A stretch of 64,000 nt of DNA from JAAFIW01 sp031414805. GTDB lineage: Bacteria; Pseudomonadota; Gammaproteobacteria; Burkholderiales; Burkholderiaceae_C. The notes beneath the pieces are model-generated. The model made no database searches. It was not told the DNA's origin and worked only from the letters and a program-made list of their open reading frames with translations. The stretch's first letter is position 1; each line of letters opens with the position of its first letter. The position numbers and the translations under genes are program-made. The stretch lies in NCBI GenBank assembly GCA_031414805.1, contig JANOQJ010000014.1, positions 1 to 64,000 on the forward strand. The letters are read 5' to 3'. Below are positions 52,591 through 61,295 of this stretch, one piece after another.

Positions 52591-52863
52591 TCAGTTCAAC
52601 GCATCTTTCAATGCCTTGCCTGGACGGAACTTGGGAACTTTGGCGGCCTTGATTTTAATCGCAGCGCCGGTGCGTGGGTTGCGACCACTGCGCGCAGCGC
52701 GTTTGCCAACAGCGAACGTGCCAAAACCCACCAGCGACACGGAGCCGCCTTTCTTCAACGTGGTTTTCACGGCACCGATCATGGATTCCAGCGCGCGGGT
52801 TGCAGCCGCCTTGGAAATATCAGCATGTTTTGCGATGTGCTCGATAAGTTCAGTCTTGTTCAC
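52591..52863 (-). CDS. hupB: DNA-binding protein HU
   Basis: A 90-residue nucleoid protein. The start MNKTELIEHIAKHADISKAA, the VSLVGFGTFAVGKRAARSG turn, and the beta-arm end (GRNPRTGAAIKIKAAKVPKF) define HU. It is followed on the same strand by tRNA-Val and ppiD. Confidence 0.97.
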   Translation of the reverse strand: MNKTELIEHIAKHADISKAAATRALESMIGAVKTTLKKGGSVSLVGFGTFAVGKRAARSGRNPRTGAAIKIKAAKVPKFRPGKALKDALN

Positions 52864-53205
52864 AGGTGCCCCTCTAAGAGGAAAAGTTGATCAGTGTGTC
52901 TCTTGAAAATTTTCGTCCCGTTGCATTGGCCCAGGTGGTGTCGTTGCACCTGGACATCAAAGCATCAGGGATCTACCGCGAGATAGCTTGGACGGCTTTG
53001 GCATTAAAGCCACGGCAACCCACCGTGTCAACAAAGTCCGTTGCAGCAATCGCAAAGCAGCCGCGGATTCTAGTGGCTGGCCTGTAAGGGGCGAAGCACG
53101 GCTGTGAACTTTTTTCGCCCCGATGCAAAAAGCACACCCTTGTGTGCAGTTGTTTGCGATCTGCGGCAACCCGCTTCACCGCTTGTCGAGCCGACGCACA
53201 ACCGA
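52864..53205. other. Intergenic stretch upstream of hupB
   Basis: These 342 bases separate the minus-strand hupB from the end of the tartrate dehydrogenase gene. The right part holds a small terminator-like hairpin (53127-53150). GGGGCGAA and TTCGCCCC (53088-53095 and 53114-53121) form another inverted repeat with an 18-base loop. The hupB promoter must lie here, but I could not pick a convincing -35/-10 pair. Open frames crossing it have no family match. Confidence 0.5.
53127..53150 (-). terminator. Weak terminator after tartrate dehydrogenase gene
   Basis: GCACAC and GTGTGC form a six-base stem with a four-base loop, followed on the minus strand by TTTTT. It lies about 60 bases past the stop. 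Confidence 0.55.
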
Positions 53206-54294
53206 TTAAAGCGCTTGAGCAATCGCAAGCCCCACGTCTTGCGTGGTACCTGTGCCGCCTAGATCGGGCGTGCGCGGGGCACCACTTTGGGGTGCCAACA
53301 CCTGTTCGATCGCAGCCAGCACCGCATCGTGGGCGGCCTTGTAGCCCAGAAACTCCAGCATCATGGCGCCGCACCAAACTTGCCCAATCGGGTTGGCAAC
53401 GCCGCGCCCTGCGATGTCGGGAGCCGAGCCATGAACAGGCTCAAAAAGAGACGGGAACAAGCGATCCGGGTTCAGGTTGGCGCTGGGTGCAATGCCAATG
53501 GTGCCGGTGCAGGCGGGACCCAAATCGCTCAGGATGTCGCCAAACAGGTTGCTCGCCACCACCACGTCAAAAAAGTCAGGGCGCTGCACAAAGTGCGCCG
53601 TCAAGATGTCGATGTGAAATTTGTCCAGGCGTATGTCGGGATAGCCCTTGGCCATCTCGGCCACCCGCTCATCCCAATACGGCATGGTGATGGCGATGCC
53701 GTTGGATTTGGTGGCACTGGTCAGGTGCTTTTTGGGGCGTGATTGCGCCAGCTCAAACGCGAACTTCAAGACGCGGTCCACGCCGATGCGCGACATCACG
53801 GTTTCCTGCATCACGATCTCGCGCGCCGTGCCGCCGTACATGCGCCCACCAATGCTGGAGTACTCGCCCTCGGTGTTTTCGCGCACGATGTACATGTCGA
53901 TCTCACCAGGGGCGCGAGCACTGCCGTCACGTCGCACCACGGGGGCAATGATGCCGGGCATCAGACGCGCGGGCCGCAGGTTCACATACTGGTCAAACTC
54001 ACGGCGAAACAACAGCAACGAGCCCCACAGCGAGACATGGTCGGGAATTTTTTCAGGCCAGCCCACTGCACCAAAAAAGATCGCGTCGTGCCCACCAATC
54101 TGATCTTTCCAGTCGTCGGGCAGCATTTTTCCGTGCTTCTCGCAGTAGTCCCAACTGGAAAAATCGAAGTGATCAAACTGCAGGTCAATGCCGAATTTGG
54201 TGGCGGCCGCCTCCATCACGCGAATGCCCTCGGGCATCACTTCTTTTCCAATGCCATCGCCCGCAATCACCGCAATACGTTTTTTACCCATCAT
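53206..54294 (-). CDS. Tartrate / D-malate dehydrogenase
   Basis: A 362-residue beta-decarboxylating dehydrogenase of the isocitrate/isopropylmalate family. IAVIAGDGIGKEVMPEGIRV at the N-terminus, YIVRENTEGEYSSIGGRMYGG and the metal-site DVVVASNLFGDILSDLG are present, in the form typical of TtuC/DmlA enzymes. It oxidises D-malate to pyruvate or tartrate to oxaloglycolate. Its ribosome site (AGGAG) lies inside the end of the upstream hydrolase gene. ATG codons at 54294 and 54291 are both possible starts. Confidence 0.9.
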   Translation of the reverse strand: MMGKKRIAVIAGDGIGKEVMPEGIRVMEAAATKFGIDLQFDHFDFSSWDYCEKHGKMLPDDWKDQIGGHDAIFFGAVGWPEKIPDHVSLWGSLLLFRREFDQYVNLRPARLMPGIIAPVVRRDGSARAPGEIDMYIVRENTEGEYSSIGGRMYGGTAREIVMQETVMSRIGVDRVLKFAFELAQSRPKKHLTSATKSNGIAITMPYWDERVAEMAKGYPDIRLDKFHIDILTAHFVQRPDFFDVVVASNLFGDILSDLGPACTGTIGIAPSANLNPDRLFPSLFEPVHGSAPDIAGRGVANPIGQVWCGAMMLEFLGYKAAHDAVLAAIEQVLAPQSGAPRTPDLGGTGTTQDVGLAIAQAL

Positions 54295-55173
54295 TCATCT
54301 CCTGAAAAAATCGTTGGCCTGTGCCAGCACCGCTGCTGGCGCTTCTTCGGCTATGTAGTGGCCGCAATCGAGTGCCTGGCCCGTGACCTGCGTGGCCCGC
54401 TCGCGCCACAAGTTGAACACGTCAAAGCACTGGCCGACCGCGCCGTGCTGGCCCCACAGCACGTGCAGGGGCTGTACCAACTTGCGACCAGCGTCGACAT
54501 CGGCCTGGTCATGCGCCAGATCAATCGTGGCACTGGCTCGGTAGTCGGCGCAGATGGCTTGGGCTGTGCCGGGCAGCTGCATGCAGCGCTCGTAGTCGGC
54601 CAGCGCCTGCGCATCAAACGCAGCCAGCCCGGCATGGCGCCTGCCCATCACACTGCGCAGGTAGCAAACCGGGTCTGATTCGATCAGCGCTTGCGGCAAC
54701 GGTGGCGGCTGGATAAGAAAGAACCAATGCCAGTAGGCTGTCGCAAATGCTTGCGTGGTGTTGGCATACATCGCCAGCGTGGGCGCAATGTCAAGCAGCA
54801 GCACACGCTCGACGGCCTGCGGGTGGTCAGCGGCCAGGCGGTGCGCCACACGGGCACCGCGGTCGTGCGCGAGCACCTGAAAACGATCAAAGCCCTGGGC
54901 CAGCATCACGGCCATTGCGTCAAGCGCCATCTCGCGTTTGGAATAGACGGTGTGACTGGCGTCGTCCAGCGGGCGATCCGAATCGCCGTAGCCGCGCAAA
55001 TCCATCAGCACCACCCGAAAGTGCTGCGCCAGCGCAGGGGCCACGAGGTGCCACATGCTGCGGTTCTGCGGGTGACCGTGCAGCAGCAGCAAGGGCTCGC
55101 CTTGCCCGGCTGCGCAGCACTGCAGCCGCACACCGTCGCGAACCACCTCAAACGAAGAAAAATCTGAAAGCAT
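54295..55173 (-). CDS. Alpha/beta hydrolase, haloacetate dehalogenase-like
   Basis: A 292-residue alpha/beta hydrolase. Residues match the fluoroacetate dehalogenase pattern: nucleophile and halide-acid binding pair in AHDRGARVAHR, second acid in LLLDIAPTL, halide-binding His-Trp in AYWHWFFLIQP, and the catalytic histidine in DCGHYIAEEAP. These suggest cleavage of 2-haloacetates to glycolate, but epoxide-hydrolase-like activity cannot be excluded. The start MLSDFSSFEVV at 55173 is chosen over an upstream TTG. The dehydrogenase gene starts directly after its stop, so they form an operon. Confidence 0.82.
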   Translation of the reverse strand: MLSDFSSFEVVRDGVRLQCCAAGQGEPLLLLHGHPQNRSMWHLVAPALAQHFRVVLMDLRGYGDSDRPLDDASHTVYSKREMALDAMAVMLAQGFDRFQVLAHDRGARVAHRLAADHPQAVERVLLLDIAPTLAMYANTTQAFATAYWHWFFLIQPPPLPQALIESDPVCYLRSVMGRRHAGLAAFDAQALADYERCMQLPGTAQAICADYRASATIDLAHDQADVDAGRKLVQPLHVLWGQHGAVGQCFDVFNLWRERATQVTGQALDCGHYIAEEAPAAVLAQANDFFRR

Positions 55174-55239
55174 GGGCGAGATTTTGCAGGCACACCAACG
55201 CTCGATCAAGCAATAATCGTGAAACTGATTCGTTCTGAA

Positions 55240-56184
55240 ATGGAAACAAAAAACCCCTCAATCGACCGCACAGACCTTGCGCTGATGCTGGCCATCCGCC
55301 AACACGGCAGCCTGGCTGCCACCGCACTGGCGGCGGGCATCGTGCCGTCGGTTGTGACCAAGCGCCTGGCTGCACTGGAAGCGCGTCTTGGGTTTGCGCT
55401 GTTTCACCGCACCACGCGGCGCGTGACGCCTACTGCCGAGGGTGAGGCCTTGTGTGAGCGTGCCGGGCCGCTGCTGGAAGCCTTCAACTCCTTGGAGCAA
55501 GACCTGCTGGAGCGGCAAGCGCAGCCCAGCGGCCTGATCCGGCTGGCCTCCACCTTTGGCTTTGGCCGCCTGTGGCTGGGGCCTGCTCTGGCGGATTTTC
55601 AAGCGCTCTACCCCCAATTGCAGATTCAGTTGCAGCTCACCGAGCAACTGCCTGACCTGACGGTGCAGGGCTTTGACGGTGCCGTGTGGCTGTGGGCCGT
55701 GCAGGGTCCGCGCGCCAGCGAATGGGTGTCGCGGCGGCTGGCACGCAACCAGCGCGTGCTGGTGGCCGCCCCCGCCTACCTGCGCCAACACGGCACACCC
55801 ACCAGCCCTCCCGATCTGCAGCACCACGCCTGCCTGGTGGTGCGTGAGAGCGAGCAGCGCTTTGACGTGTGGAATCTGCAAAAAACGCGAGACAAGACGC
55901 CCGTCCGCATTCGCGTGCAAGGCCCGCTGTCCAGCAATTCCGGCGAACTGGTGCGAGACTGGTGCATGAATGGCCGCGGCATCATGCTGCGCAGCCTGTG
56001 GGATGTGTCGCCGTTGCTCGCCACGGGTCAACTGGTGCGGGTGCTGCCCGGTTATTCGATGGTCGACGCCGACGTGCAGTGGCTGGCCCCGCACCGCGCG
56101 CAGACACCTCAGCGCATGCGGCTGCTGATTGATTTCCTGGCCAAGCGCTTTCGGGATGCACCTTGGGAACGGCAGATCGGGTGA
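55240..56184 (+). CDS. LysR-family transcriptional regulator (DmlR-like)
   Basis: A 314-residue LysR protein with an N-terminal winged helix (LALMLAIRQHGSLAATALAA; RRVTPTAEGEALCERA) and a periplasmic-binding-like effector domain. It is divergent from the hydrolase-dehydrogenase operon, with 66 bases between the chosen starts, so it probably controls it, as DmlR controls dmlA in E. coli. The start ATG at 55240 is preferred to a GTG at 55219, but neither has a strong ribosome site. Confidence 0.88.
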   Translation: METKNPSIDRTDLALMLAIRQHGSLAATALAAGIVPSVVTKRLAALEARLGFALFHRTTRRVTPTAEGEALCERAGPLLEAFNSLEQDLLERQAQPSGLIRLASTFGFGRLWLGPALADFQALYPQLQIQLQLTEQLPDLTVQGFDGAVWLWAVQGPRASEWVSRRLARNQRVLVAAPAYLRQHGTPTSPPDLQHHACLVVRESEQRFDVWNLQKTRDKTPVRIRVQGPLSSNSGELVRDWCMNGRGIMLRSLWDVSPLLATGQLVRVLPGYSMVDADVQWLAPHRAQTPQRMRLLIDFLAKRFRDAPWERQIG

Positions 56185-56206
56185 CGATGCTGGAAGTGCG
56201 AATGCA

Positions 56207-56275
56207 GATTACTATGTTTTTGATAGCTGCTTGAGCAGTATTTACAAGGTCTACAGGCTCTTTCGTCTTAAATCT
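56207..56275 (+). repeat. Palindromic element copy 14 (LysR-DMT gap)
   Basis: GATTACTATGTTTTTG, core ATAGCTGCTTGAGCA (56223-56237), then GTATTTACAAGGTCTACAGG and a TTTCGTCTTAAAT tail. It lies between convergent genes and touches the stop of the DMT transporter. Confidence 0.95.
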
Positions 56276-57173
56276 ACACCGGCTTGGCGTTGCTGCGGAC
56301 CACCCAACTCACGCCCACCGCCGTCAGCACGATGCCCGCCAGCATGAACAGTGTGATCGGCTCGTCAAACAGCATCCAGGCCATCACGGCCGTGCAAGGC
56401 GGCACCAGGTACAACAGGCTCGTGACGGCAGTGGCCGCGCCGCGCTGAATCAATAGATAGAGCAGTGAGCTACCGCCTAACGTCAACACAAGCACCGACC
56501 AGGCCATCGCGCCAATCAGGTGTGTATTCCAGTTGACGCCGCCAGTCTCCAGCAGCGCCAATGGCAAGGTGACCACAAAGGCAGCCAGCAGTTGCACCAG
56601 GTTGGCAGTACGCACATCGCAGGGCGCGACAAACCGCTTTTGGTACAGCGTGCCCGCGGTGATGCTGAGCAAGGCGCCGCAAGCCAGCAGCAAATTGACC
56701 GTACTGATTTCACCCAACCCCAACTTTTGCCACACCACCAGCGCAAGACCCAACAACCCCAACCCCAATCCCGCCCACTGGCGGCGCGAGACAGCACCCT
56801 GGCCTGTAGAACCGACCTGCGACACCCAAATCGCCGTCAGCACCGGCTGCAAGCCAACCAGCAATGCCACCAAACCCGCTCCCATACCCAGTTTGACTGC
56901 CGACCACACGCCGCCCAGGTAGCCCGCATGCATCAGCACGCCTGTGATGGCCAGGTGCTGCCATTGCACTTTGCCCACCGGCCAGCGTGCGCCAGCCAAC
57001 CAGGCCCAGATGGCAAAACAGATTGCAGACAAGAAATAGCGCACCACCAGAAACCCCATGGGCGGCGCATGCGGCATGCCGTAGCGCGCCACGATGAAGC
57101 CAGTGCTCCAGATCAGTACAAAAACGAGGGGGATCGCCTTGATGAAGGCATCTCTTTGCGCCGGGCTGCTCAC
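56274..57173 (-). CDS. EamA/DMT-family transporter
   Basis: A 299-residue membrane protein with ten hydrophobic segments and two EamA repeats (VFVLIWSTGFIVARYGMPHA near the start; a second repeat from about residue 160). Such proteins export amino acids or other metabolites; substrate unknown. The start is a GTG (MSSPAQRDAF). It lies 12 bases downstream of pgsA. Confidence 0.88.
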   Translation of the reverse strand: MSSPAQRDAFIKAIPLVFVLIWSTGFIVARYGMPHAPPMGFLVVRYFLSAICFAIWAWLAGARWPVGKVQWQHLAITGVLMHAGYLGGVWSAVKLGMGAGLVALLVGLQPVLTAIWVSQVGSTGQGAVSRRQWAGLGLGLLGLALVVWQKLGLGEISTVNLLLACGALLSITAGTLYQKRFVAPCDVRTANLVQLLAAFVVTLPLALLETGGVNWNTHLIGAMAWSVLVLTLGGSSLLYLLIQRGAATAVTSLLYLVPPCTAVMAWMLFDEPITLFMLAGIVLTAVGVSWVVRSNAKPV

Positions 57174-57185
57174 CTACATAACCCG

Positions 57186-57752
57186 TTATTTGGCCCGCGC
57201 CCGGATTTCAGGCAGCGCTTTTTGCAGGTAATACACCATGGACCACACCGTGAACACCGCCGACAGCCAGATCAACCAGGTGCCCCAGACGCCGGTGTCA
57301 ATCAGGCCAAACAAGGTGCCGTCGTACAGCAGAAAGGGGATGGCCGTCATCTGCACGACGGTTTTCAGCTTGCCAACCATGTGCACCGCCACGCTTTTGG
57401 ATGCGCCGATTTGCGCCATCCACTCGCGCAACGCCGAAATGGCAATTTCACGGCCAATGATGATCAGCGCCACAAACACATCGGCCCGCTGCAAATGCAC
57501 CAGCACCAACACTGAGGCGCAGACCAGAAACTTGTCGGCCACGGGGTCTAAAAACGCACCGAACGCCGAGGTTTGGTTCAGCTTGCGCGCCAGGTAACCG
57601 TCGAGCCAGTCCGTGGCAGCAAACACCACAAACAGCACGGTGGCGATCAGGTTGCGCGTATGCGTGTCCAGCGGCACATAGAAAACGCCCGCAATCAATG
57701 GAATGGCAACGATGCGCGTCCAGGTCAGGATGGTGGGCGTGGTTAAAAACAT
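57186..57752 (-). CDS. pgsA: CDP-diacylglycerol--glycerol-3-phosphate 3-phosphatidyltransferase
   Basis: A 188-residue membrane enzyme that makes phosphatidylglycerol phosphate. The CDP-alcohol phosphotransferase motif D-x2-DG-x2-AR-x8-G-x3-D-x3-D is visible as DWLDGYLARKLNQTSAFGAF, then LDPVADKF. Four to five transmembrane segments follow. Length is normal. Confidence 0.95.
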   Translation of the reverse strand: MFLTTPTILTWTRIVAIPLIAGVFYVPLDTHTRNLIATVLFVVFAATDWLDGYLARKLNQTSAFGAFLDPVADKFLVCASVLVLVHLQRADVFVALIIIGREIAISALREWMAQIGASKSVAVHMVGKLKTVVQMTAIPFLLYDGTLFGLIDTGVWGTWLIWLSAVFTVWSMVYYLQKALPEIRARAK

Positions 57753-57798
57753 GGGGCTGATTCTGGCATGCGGTTCACTACGGGCTCAGGGCTCCAGA

Positions 57799-57865
57799 GT
57801 GCTATATTTTGTATAGCTGCTTGAGCAATCTGGTATTGGGCTACGGCCCGATGTCGTCAAAACAG
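57799..57865 (+). repeat. Palindromic element copy 15 (upstream of pgsA)
   Basis: AGTGCTATATTTTGT, core ATAGCTGCTTGAGCA (57813-57827), then ATCTGGTATTGGGCTACGG. It lies in the 127-base gap between pgsA and the TonB-like gene. Confidence 0.9.
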
Positions 57866-57879
57866 TGCGTATCAGGCTG

Positions 57880-58605
57880 TCAGTCGCAGCTCGTCACCAT
57901 CGCTTGCGCTGGTTTTGCCGGCGTTGAAATCGCGGGATTGGGAAAGCGCATGCAGGTACCCCCTGAAAATTTGACCAGGCGGGACCCGTCGGCCATTGCG
58001 GTTTCCGACACGATGGCCCCAGCCTGGTTTGCACTTGCAAGATGTTGGTTGAAACTCTTTTCGAATGCACTGGCGCGTGCATTGGGACCATCGAGTTGCT
58101 CCTGTGATCGGGTGGCCAGACTTTTCTGGCCGCTTTGCCTGAGGCTTTGCCTGGCTGCCCGATCCAAGTCCGTCTGAATCGGTTTTTCAGGATTTGGAAA
58201 AACGGCTACCCGTGGCTCTGATCCGGTTGCCGGATCTGGTGACGCGGCCACCTCAGCTGGCGAGGAAGACACGCCTGGTGCAGGTTCTGTGTCCACCCAT
58301 GGCGTCAAGGCGGCCGGGTTGGGCTTCGAGCGCGGATTTAACACGGGCTTTCTCGCCACTGTCTCCATTTCGGGACTTGTACCGGACGCACGCGTGAACG
58401 GAACTGTTTGCGGCGATGCCCGCAGCGTCAGTTGGAGCCGCGGCGGGGAGAGACTGGCACGCTTGCCGGCTTGAGACACATTGCCCGCCCACAAAACAAA
58501 GACACCATGCAGACCCAGGGACAACAGCGTCGCCAGGGTCAAGCCATTGATAGAGAAAAACCGCGGCATCTCGTCAAGCATCACATTTGGCAGTGACACC
58601 TTCAC
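57880..58605 (-). CDS. TonB-like, single-span envelope protein of unknown function
   Basis: A 241-residue protein with one N-terminal transmembrane segment (LTLATLLSLGLHGVFVLWAG), then a Pro/Ser/Ala-rich periplasmic region and a short C-terminal domain (FEKSFNQHLASANQAGAIVS, ending VTSCD). The layout resembles TonB/TolA-type bridging proteins. The GTG start at 58605 forms a GTGA overlap with the stop of the upstream lipoprotein gene, which supports that start over ATGs at 58581 and 58569. Function unknown. Confidence 0.72.
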   Translation of the reverse strand: MKVSLPNVMLDEMPRFFSINGLTLATLLSLGLHGVFVLWAGNVSQAGKRASLSPPRLQLTLRASPQTVPFTRASGTSPEMETVARKPVLNPRSKPNPAALTPWVDTEPAPGVSSSPAEVAASPDPATGSEPRVAVFPNPEKPIQTDLDRAARQSLRQSGQKSLATRSQEQLDGPNARASAFEKSFNQHLASANQAGAIVSETAMADGSRLVKFSGGTCMRFPNPAISTPAKPAQAMVTSCD

Positions 58606-59099
58606 CCATCCAGCTCAGCCAGCGTGCGCAGCTGAAACTTGAAGTCGTAGTCGTACAAAAACGTTTCGCTGAACTGCCAGGGCTGCGGCAGGTGGCCTAC
58701 AGGGCCAAACGGGGCCGCGCGGGTGATGGCGCGCTTGGCCATTTCGATGGTTTCGGGTTTGTTGGTGGGCGTGCGCAGCACCTCGATGCGCTTGATGGAG
58801 CCATCACGATTGAGCTGCACCTGCAGCACGGGGATGGATTGCAGCGGCTCAGGCACCGGGCCGCTGAAGGTTTCGCCGGGGCTGGTTTGCGTGATGCGGC
58901 GGGCCGCTTGCAGGCGGTAGTCTTCCCAAGACCGGGCCAGGTTTTGGCTGGTGGTTCCGCCCCAAGCGGGTGCATGGCTGGTGCCGCTACTCGTGGTGGT
59001 GACGCGCGTGTTCGACGGGTCTGATGACATGGGGCTGCTGGCGCACGCGGCGAGGCCCACCACCACAACTGAAATACTCAAAACTCTAATGAAGCGCAC
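58602..59099 (-). CDS. Lipoprotein with TonB C-terminal-like domain
   Basis: A 165-residue protein with a lipoprotein signal peptide (FIRVLSISVVVVGLAACASS; lipobox LAAC). The C-terminal half (VLQVQLNRDGSIKRIEVLRT, then AKRAITRAAPFGP) resembles the TonB/TolA C-terminal fold. The GTG start at 59099 has GGAG seven bases upstream, inside the end of uvrC; an ATG at 59165 would bury the signal peptide. It overlaps the next envelope gene by four bases, so the two form a pair. Confidence 0.78.
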   Translation of the reverse strand: MRFIRVLSISVVVVGLAACASSPMSSDPSNTRVTTTSSGTSHAPAWGGTTSQNLARSWEDYRLQAARRITQTSPGETFSGPVPEPLQSIPVLQVQLNRDGSIKRIEVLRTPTNKPETIEMAKRAITRAAPFGPVGHLPQPWQFSETFLYDYDFKFQLRTLAELDG

Positions 59100-61002
59100 G
59101 GTAAATCTCCTCTGCCAGTTCCTTGGATATGCCGTCGACGGTGGCGATGTCGTCTGCCCCCGCATTGGCCACGCCGCGTATGCCGCCGAAGCGTTGTAAA
59201 AGCTTAGCGCGGCGCTTAGGGCCTACGCCGGGGATGTCTTCCAGCTTGCTGCTGCCGGTGCGCACCTTGGCGCGCTTGGCACGCATGCCGGTGATGGCAA
59301 AGCGGTGGGCCTCGTCGCGAATCTGGGCCACCAGCATCAGCGCGGCTGAATCGGGGGCTAGCGAGACCTTGGCCCGCCCGTCGGCAAACACCAGCTCTTC
59401 CAGGCCCACTTTGCGGCCCTCGCCTTTTTCCACGCCCACGATCAAACCCAAGTCAAGCCCCAGCTCGGCAAACACCTCACGCGCCATGCTCACCTGGCCT
59501 TTGCCGCCGTCGACCAGCACCAGATGCGGCATCGTCTCTGCTTTGCCGTAGCGGCGCATGAGCACCTGGCGCATGGCAGCGTAGTCGTCCCCGGGGGTGA
59601 TGCCTTCGATGTTGTAGCGGCGGTATTGGGCGTTTTGCATTTTGTGGTCGATAAAGACTACACAGCTAGCCTGCGTGGCCTCACCTGCCGTGTGCGATAT
59701 GTCGAAACACTCGATGCGAAAGGTTTCCAGACTCTGCGGGGCAAGGTCTAGCGCGTCCACCAGCGCCCGCGTGCGTGCCTGCTGCGAGCCCTCTTCCGCC
59801 AACAGTTGCGTCAGGCGGATGGCCGCATTTTTCTGCGCCATCTCCAGCCAGATACGCCGCTGCTCGCGCGGGTTGTGCACCGCGCTGACCTTCACGCCTT
59901 GCTGCGACGACAGCGCCTCAATCAGCTCCACATCCACCGCCTCGCTGGTGATCAGCTGCGGCGGAACCACCAGATCAATATAGTGCTGCGCAATGAACGC
60001 TTCCAGGACATCCCGGGCGCTCGCATCATCCACATGCACCGGAAAGTAAGGCCGGTCGCCCAGGTGCCGTCCGCCGCGCACCATGGCCAGGTTCACGCAG
60101 GCCCTCCCGCCTTGCTACTTCACAGCCAATATGTCCACGTCTTTGTCCGATCCCGTGTCCATGCTTTGCTGGTGCAGCACCTTCGCCAGCGCCCCCATCT
60201 GGTTGCGCAGCTCGGCGGCTTGCTCAAATTCAAGCCGGTCGGCGTGGCGCAGCATGCGGGTCTGCAAACCGTCCAGCACCGCTTGCGTGTCGCCCAGCAA
60301 AAACGCGCCAGCATTGGCCACATCATGCGCATAAGCCTCGGGACTGATGTATTGCACGCAGGGGCCGGAGCAGCGCTTGATCTGGTAGAGCAAACAAGGC
60401 CGCGTGCGGTTGGCAAACACGGTGTCTTCACAGGTGCGCAGGCGAAAGGCTTTTTGCAGCAGCTGAATGGTTTCCTTGACGGCCCAGGCGCTGGGGTAGG
60501 GGCCGAAGTACTGGTGTTTGCGGTCGACTGCACCGCGGTAGTAGGCCATTCGGGAAAAGTGGATCGGCACTGCACCTGCTATTGAATTGGAAGCTGCTCC
60601 AGCAATTGCTGCCTGGGCTGGCGGGTCATTTGGCACATGGTTTGGCGCAGGAAGCGAGCCCGTCATCTTCAAATACGGATAACTCTTGTCGTCCCGAAAC
60701 AGAATATTGAAGCGTGGGTTCAGCGTCTTGATGAGGTTGTTTTCCAGCAGCAGCGCCTCGGCCTCCGAACGCACCACGGTGGTCTCCATCCGCACAATCT
60801 TGGTCACCATGTGGCCAATGCGCGTGCCACCATGGTTCTTTTGAAAGTAGCTGGACACGCGCTTTTTCAAATCGCGCGCTTTGCCCACGTACAGCACCTG
60901 GCCCTGCGCGTCGAAATAGCGGTACACGCCAGGCATGGCGGGCAAGGCGGATACCTCGGCCAGCAAGGCGGCGGGGTGCGGCGAATCCGAGACTTCTTCC
61001 AC
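59086..61002 (-). pseudogene. uvrC: UvrABC excinuclease subunit C, interrupted by an in-frame amber codon
   Basis: The gene spans 639 codons. It has an N-terminal GIY-YIG nuclease (MPGVYRYFDAQGQVLYVGKA near 22-42), a cysteine region (CLLYQIKRCSGPC), the UVR/UvrB-binding domain near residues 260-290, the RNase H-like nuclease (FRIECFDISHTAG; LVLVDGGKGQV) and tandem helix-hairpin-helix motifs. Codon 296 is TAG at 60115-60117; the same frame continues QGGRACVNLAMVRGG without any shift. A GTG at 60096 preceded by GGGAGGG could restart translation. An antisense palindromic element lies at residues 125-143. The gene is nonsense-mutated, split, or mis-sequenced. Start GTG at 61002 has GGAGG upstream. 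Confidence 0.88.
60575..60630 (+). repeat. Palindromic element copy 16 (inside uvrC, antisense)
   Basis: CCTGCTATTGAATTG, core GAAGCTGCTCCAGCA (60590-60604), then ATTGCTGCCTGGGCTGGCGG. Antisense to uvrC, read as AIAGAASNSIAGA. Centre CC. It lies in the linker after the GIY-YIG domain. Confidence 0.8.
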
Positions 61003-61006
61003 CCTT

Positions 61007-61252
61007 TCAGCCTCCGAACAGTGATCGCACTGATTTGTGCAACGCGTCCAGCAGCACGGCGTTTTGAGGCCGCGTGCTGTCATACACCAGCTTTTCGCTG
61101 GCATCGTCGCCCAGGCCAGCCGTCAGGTGGGTTTTGACGCTGCTGGTCACCTCAAGGCCGATGAAGAACCAGGCATTCCTGAAAATCAGCGCAAACCGGG
61201 TCGCCAGCGGAACGGCCCGGGGCGCATCGTAGAAATCAAAGGAAAGCGTCAT
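61007..61252 (-). CDS. Hypothetical protein
   Basis: An 81-residue protein I do not recognise. It starts MTLSFDFYDAPRAVPLATRF, contains a hydrophobic/aromatic segment (FALIFRNAWFFIGLEV) and ends DALHKSVRSLFGG. The start at 61252 is chosen because upstream sequence in frame is Arg/Pro-rich and lacks a site. It precedes uvrC by four bases and is likely cotranscribed with it. Confidence 0.65.
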   Translation of the reverse strand: MTLSFDFYDAPRAVPLATRFALIFRNAWFFIGLEVTSSVKTHLTAGLGDDASEKLVYDSTRPQNAVLLDALHKSVRSLFGG

Positions 61253-61295
61253 GGTGTCACTCAGAAGCGATTCAAAATTTTCTTCATTTTCTTGG

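Noticed and set aside
59086..60096. uvrC C-terminal half as an independent normal gene
   Set aside because: The frame joins the N-terminal half through a single TAG with no shift, and the junction sequence is conserved UvrC, so one interrupted gene is the better description.
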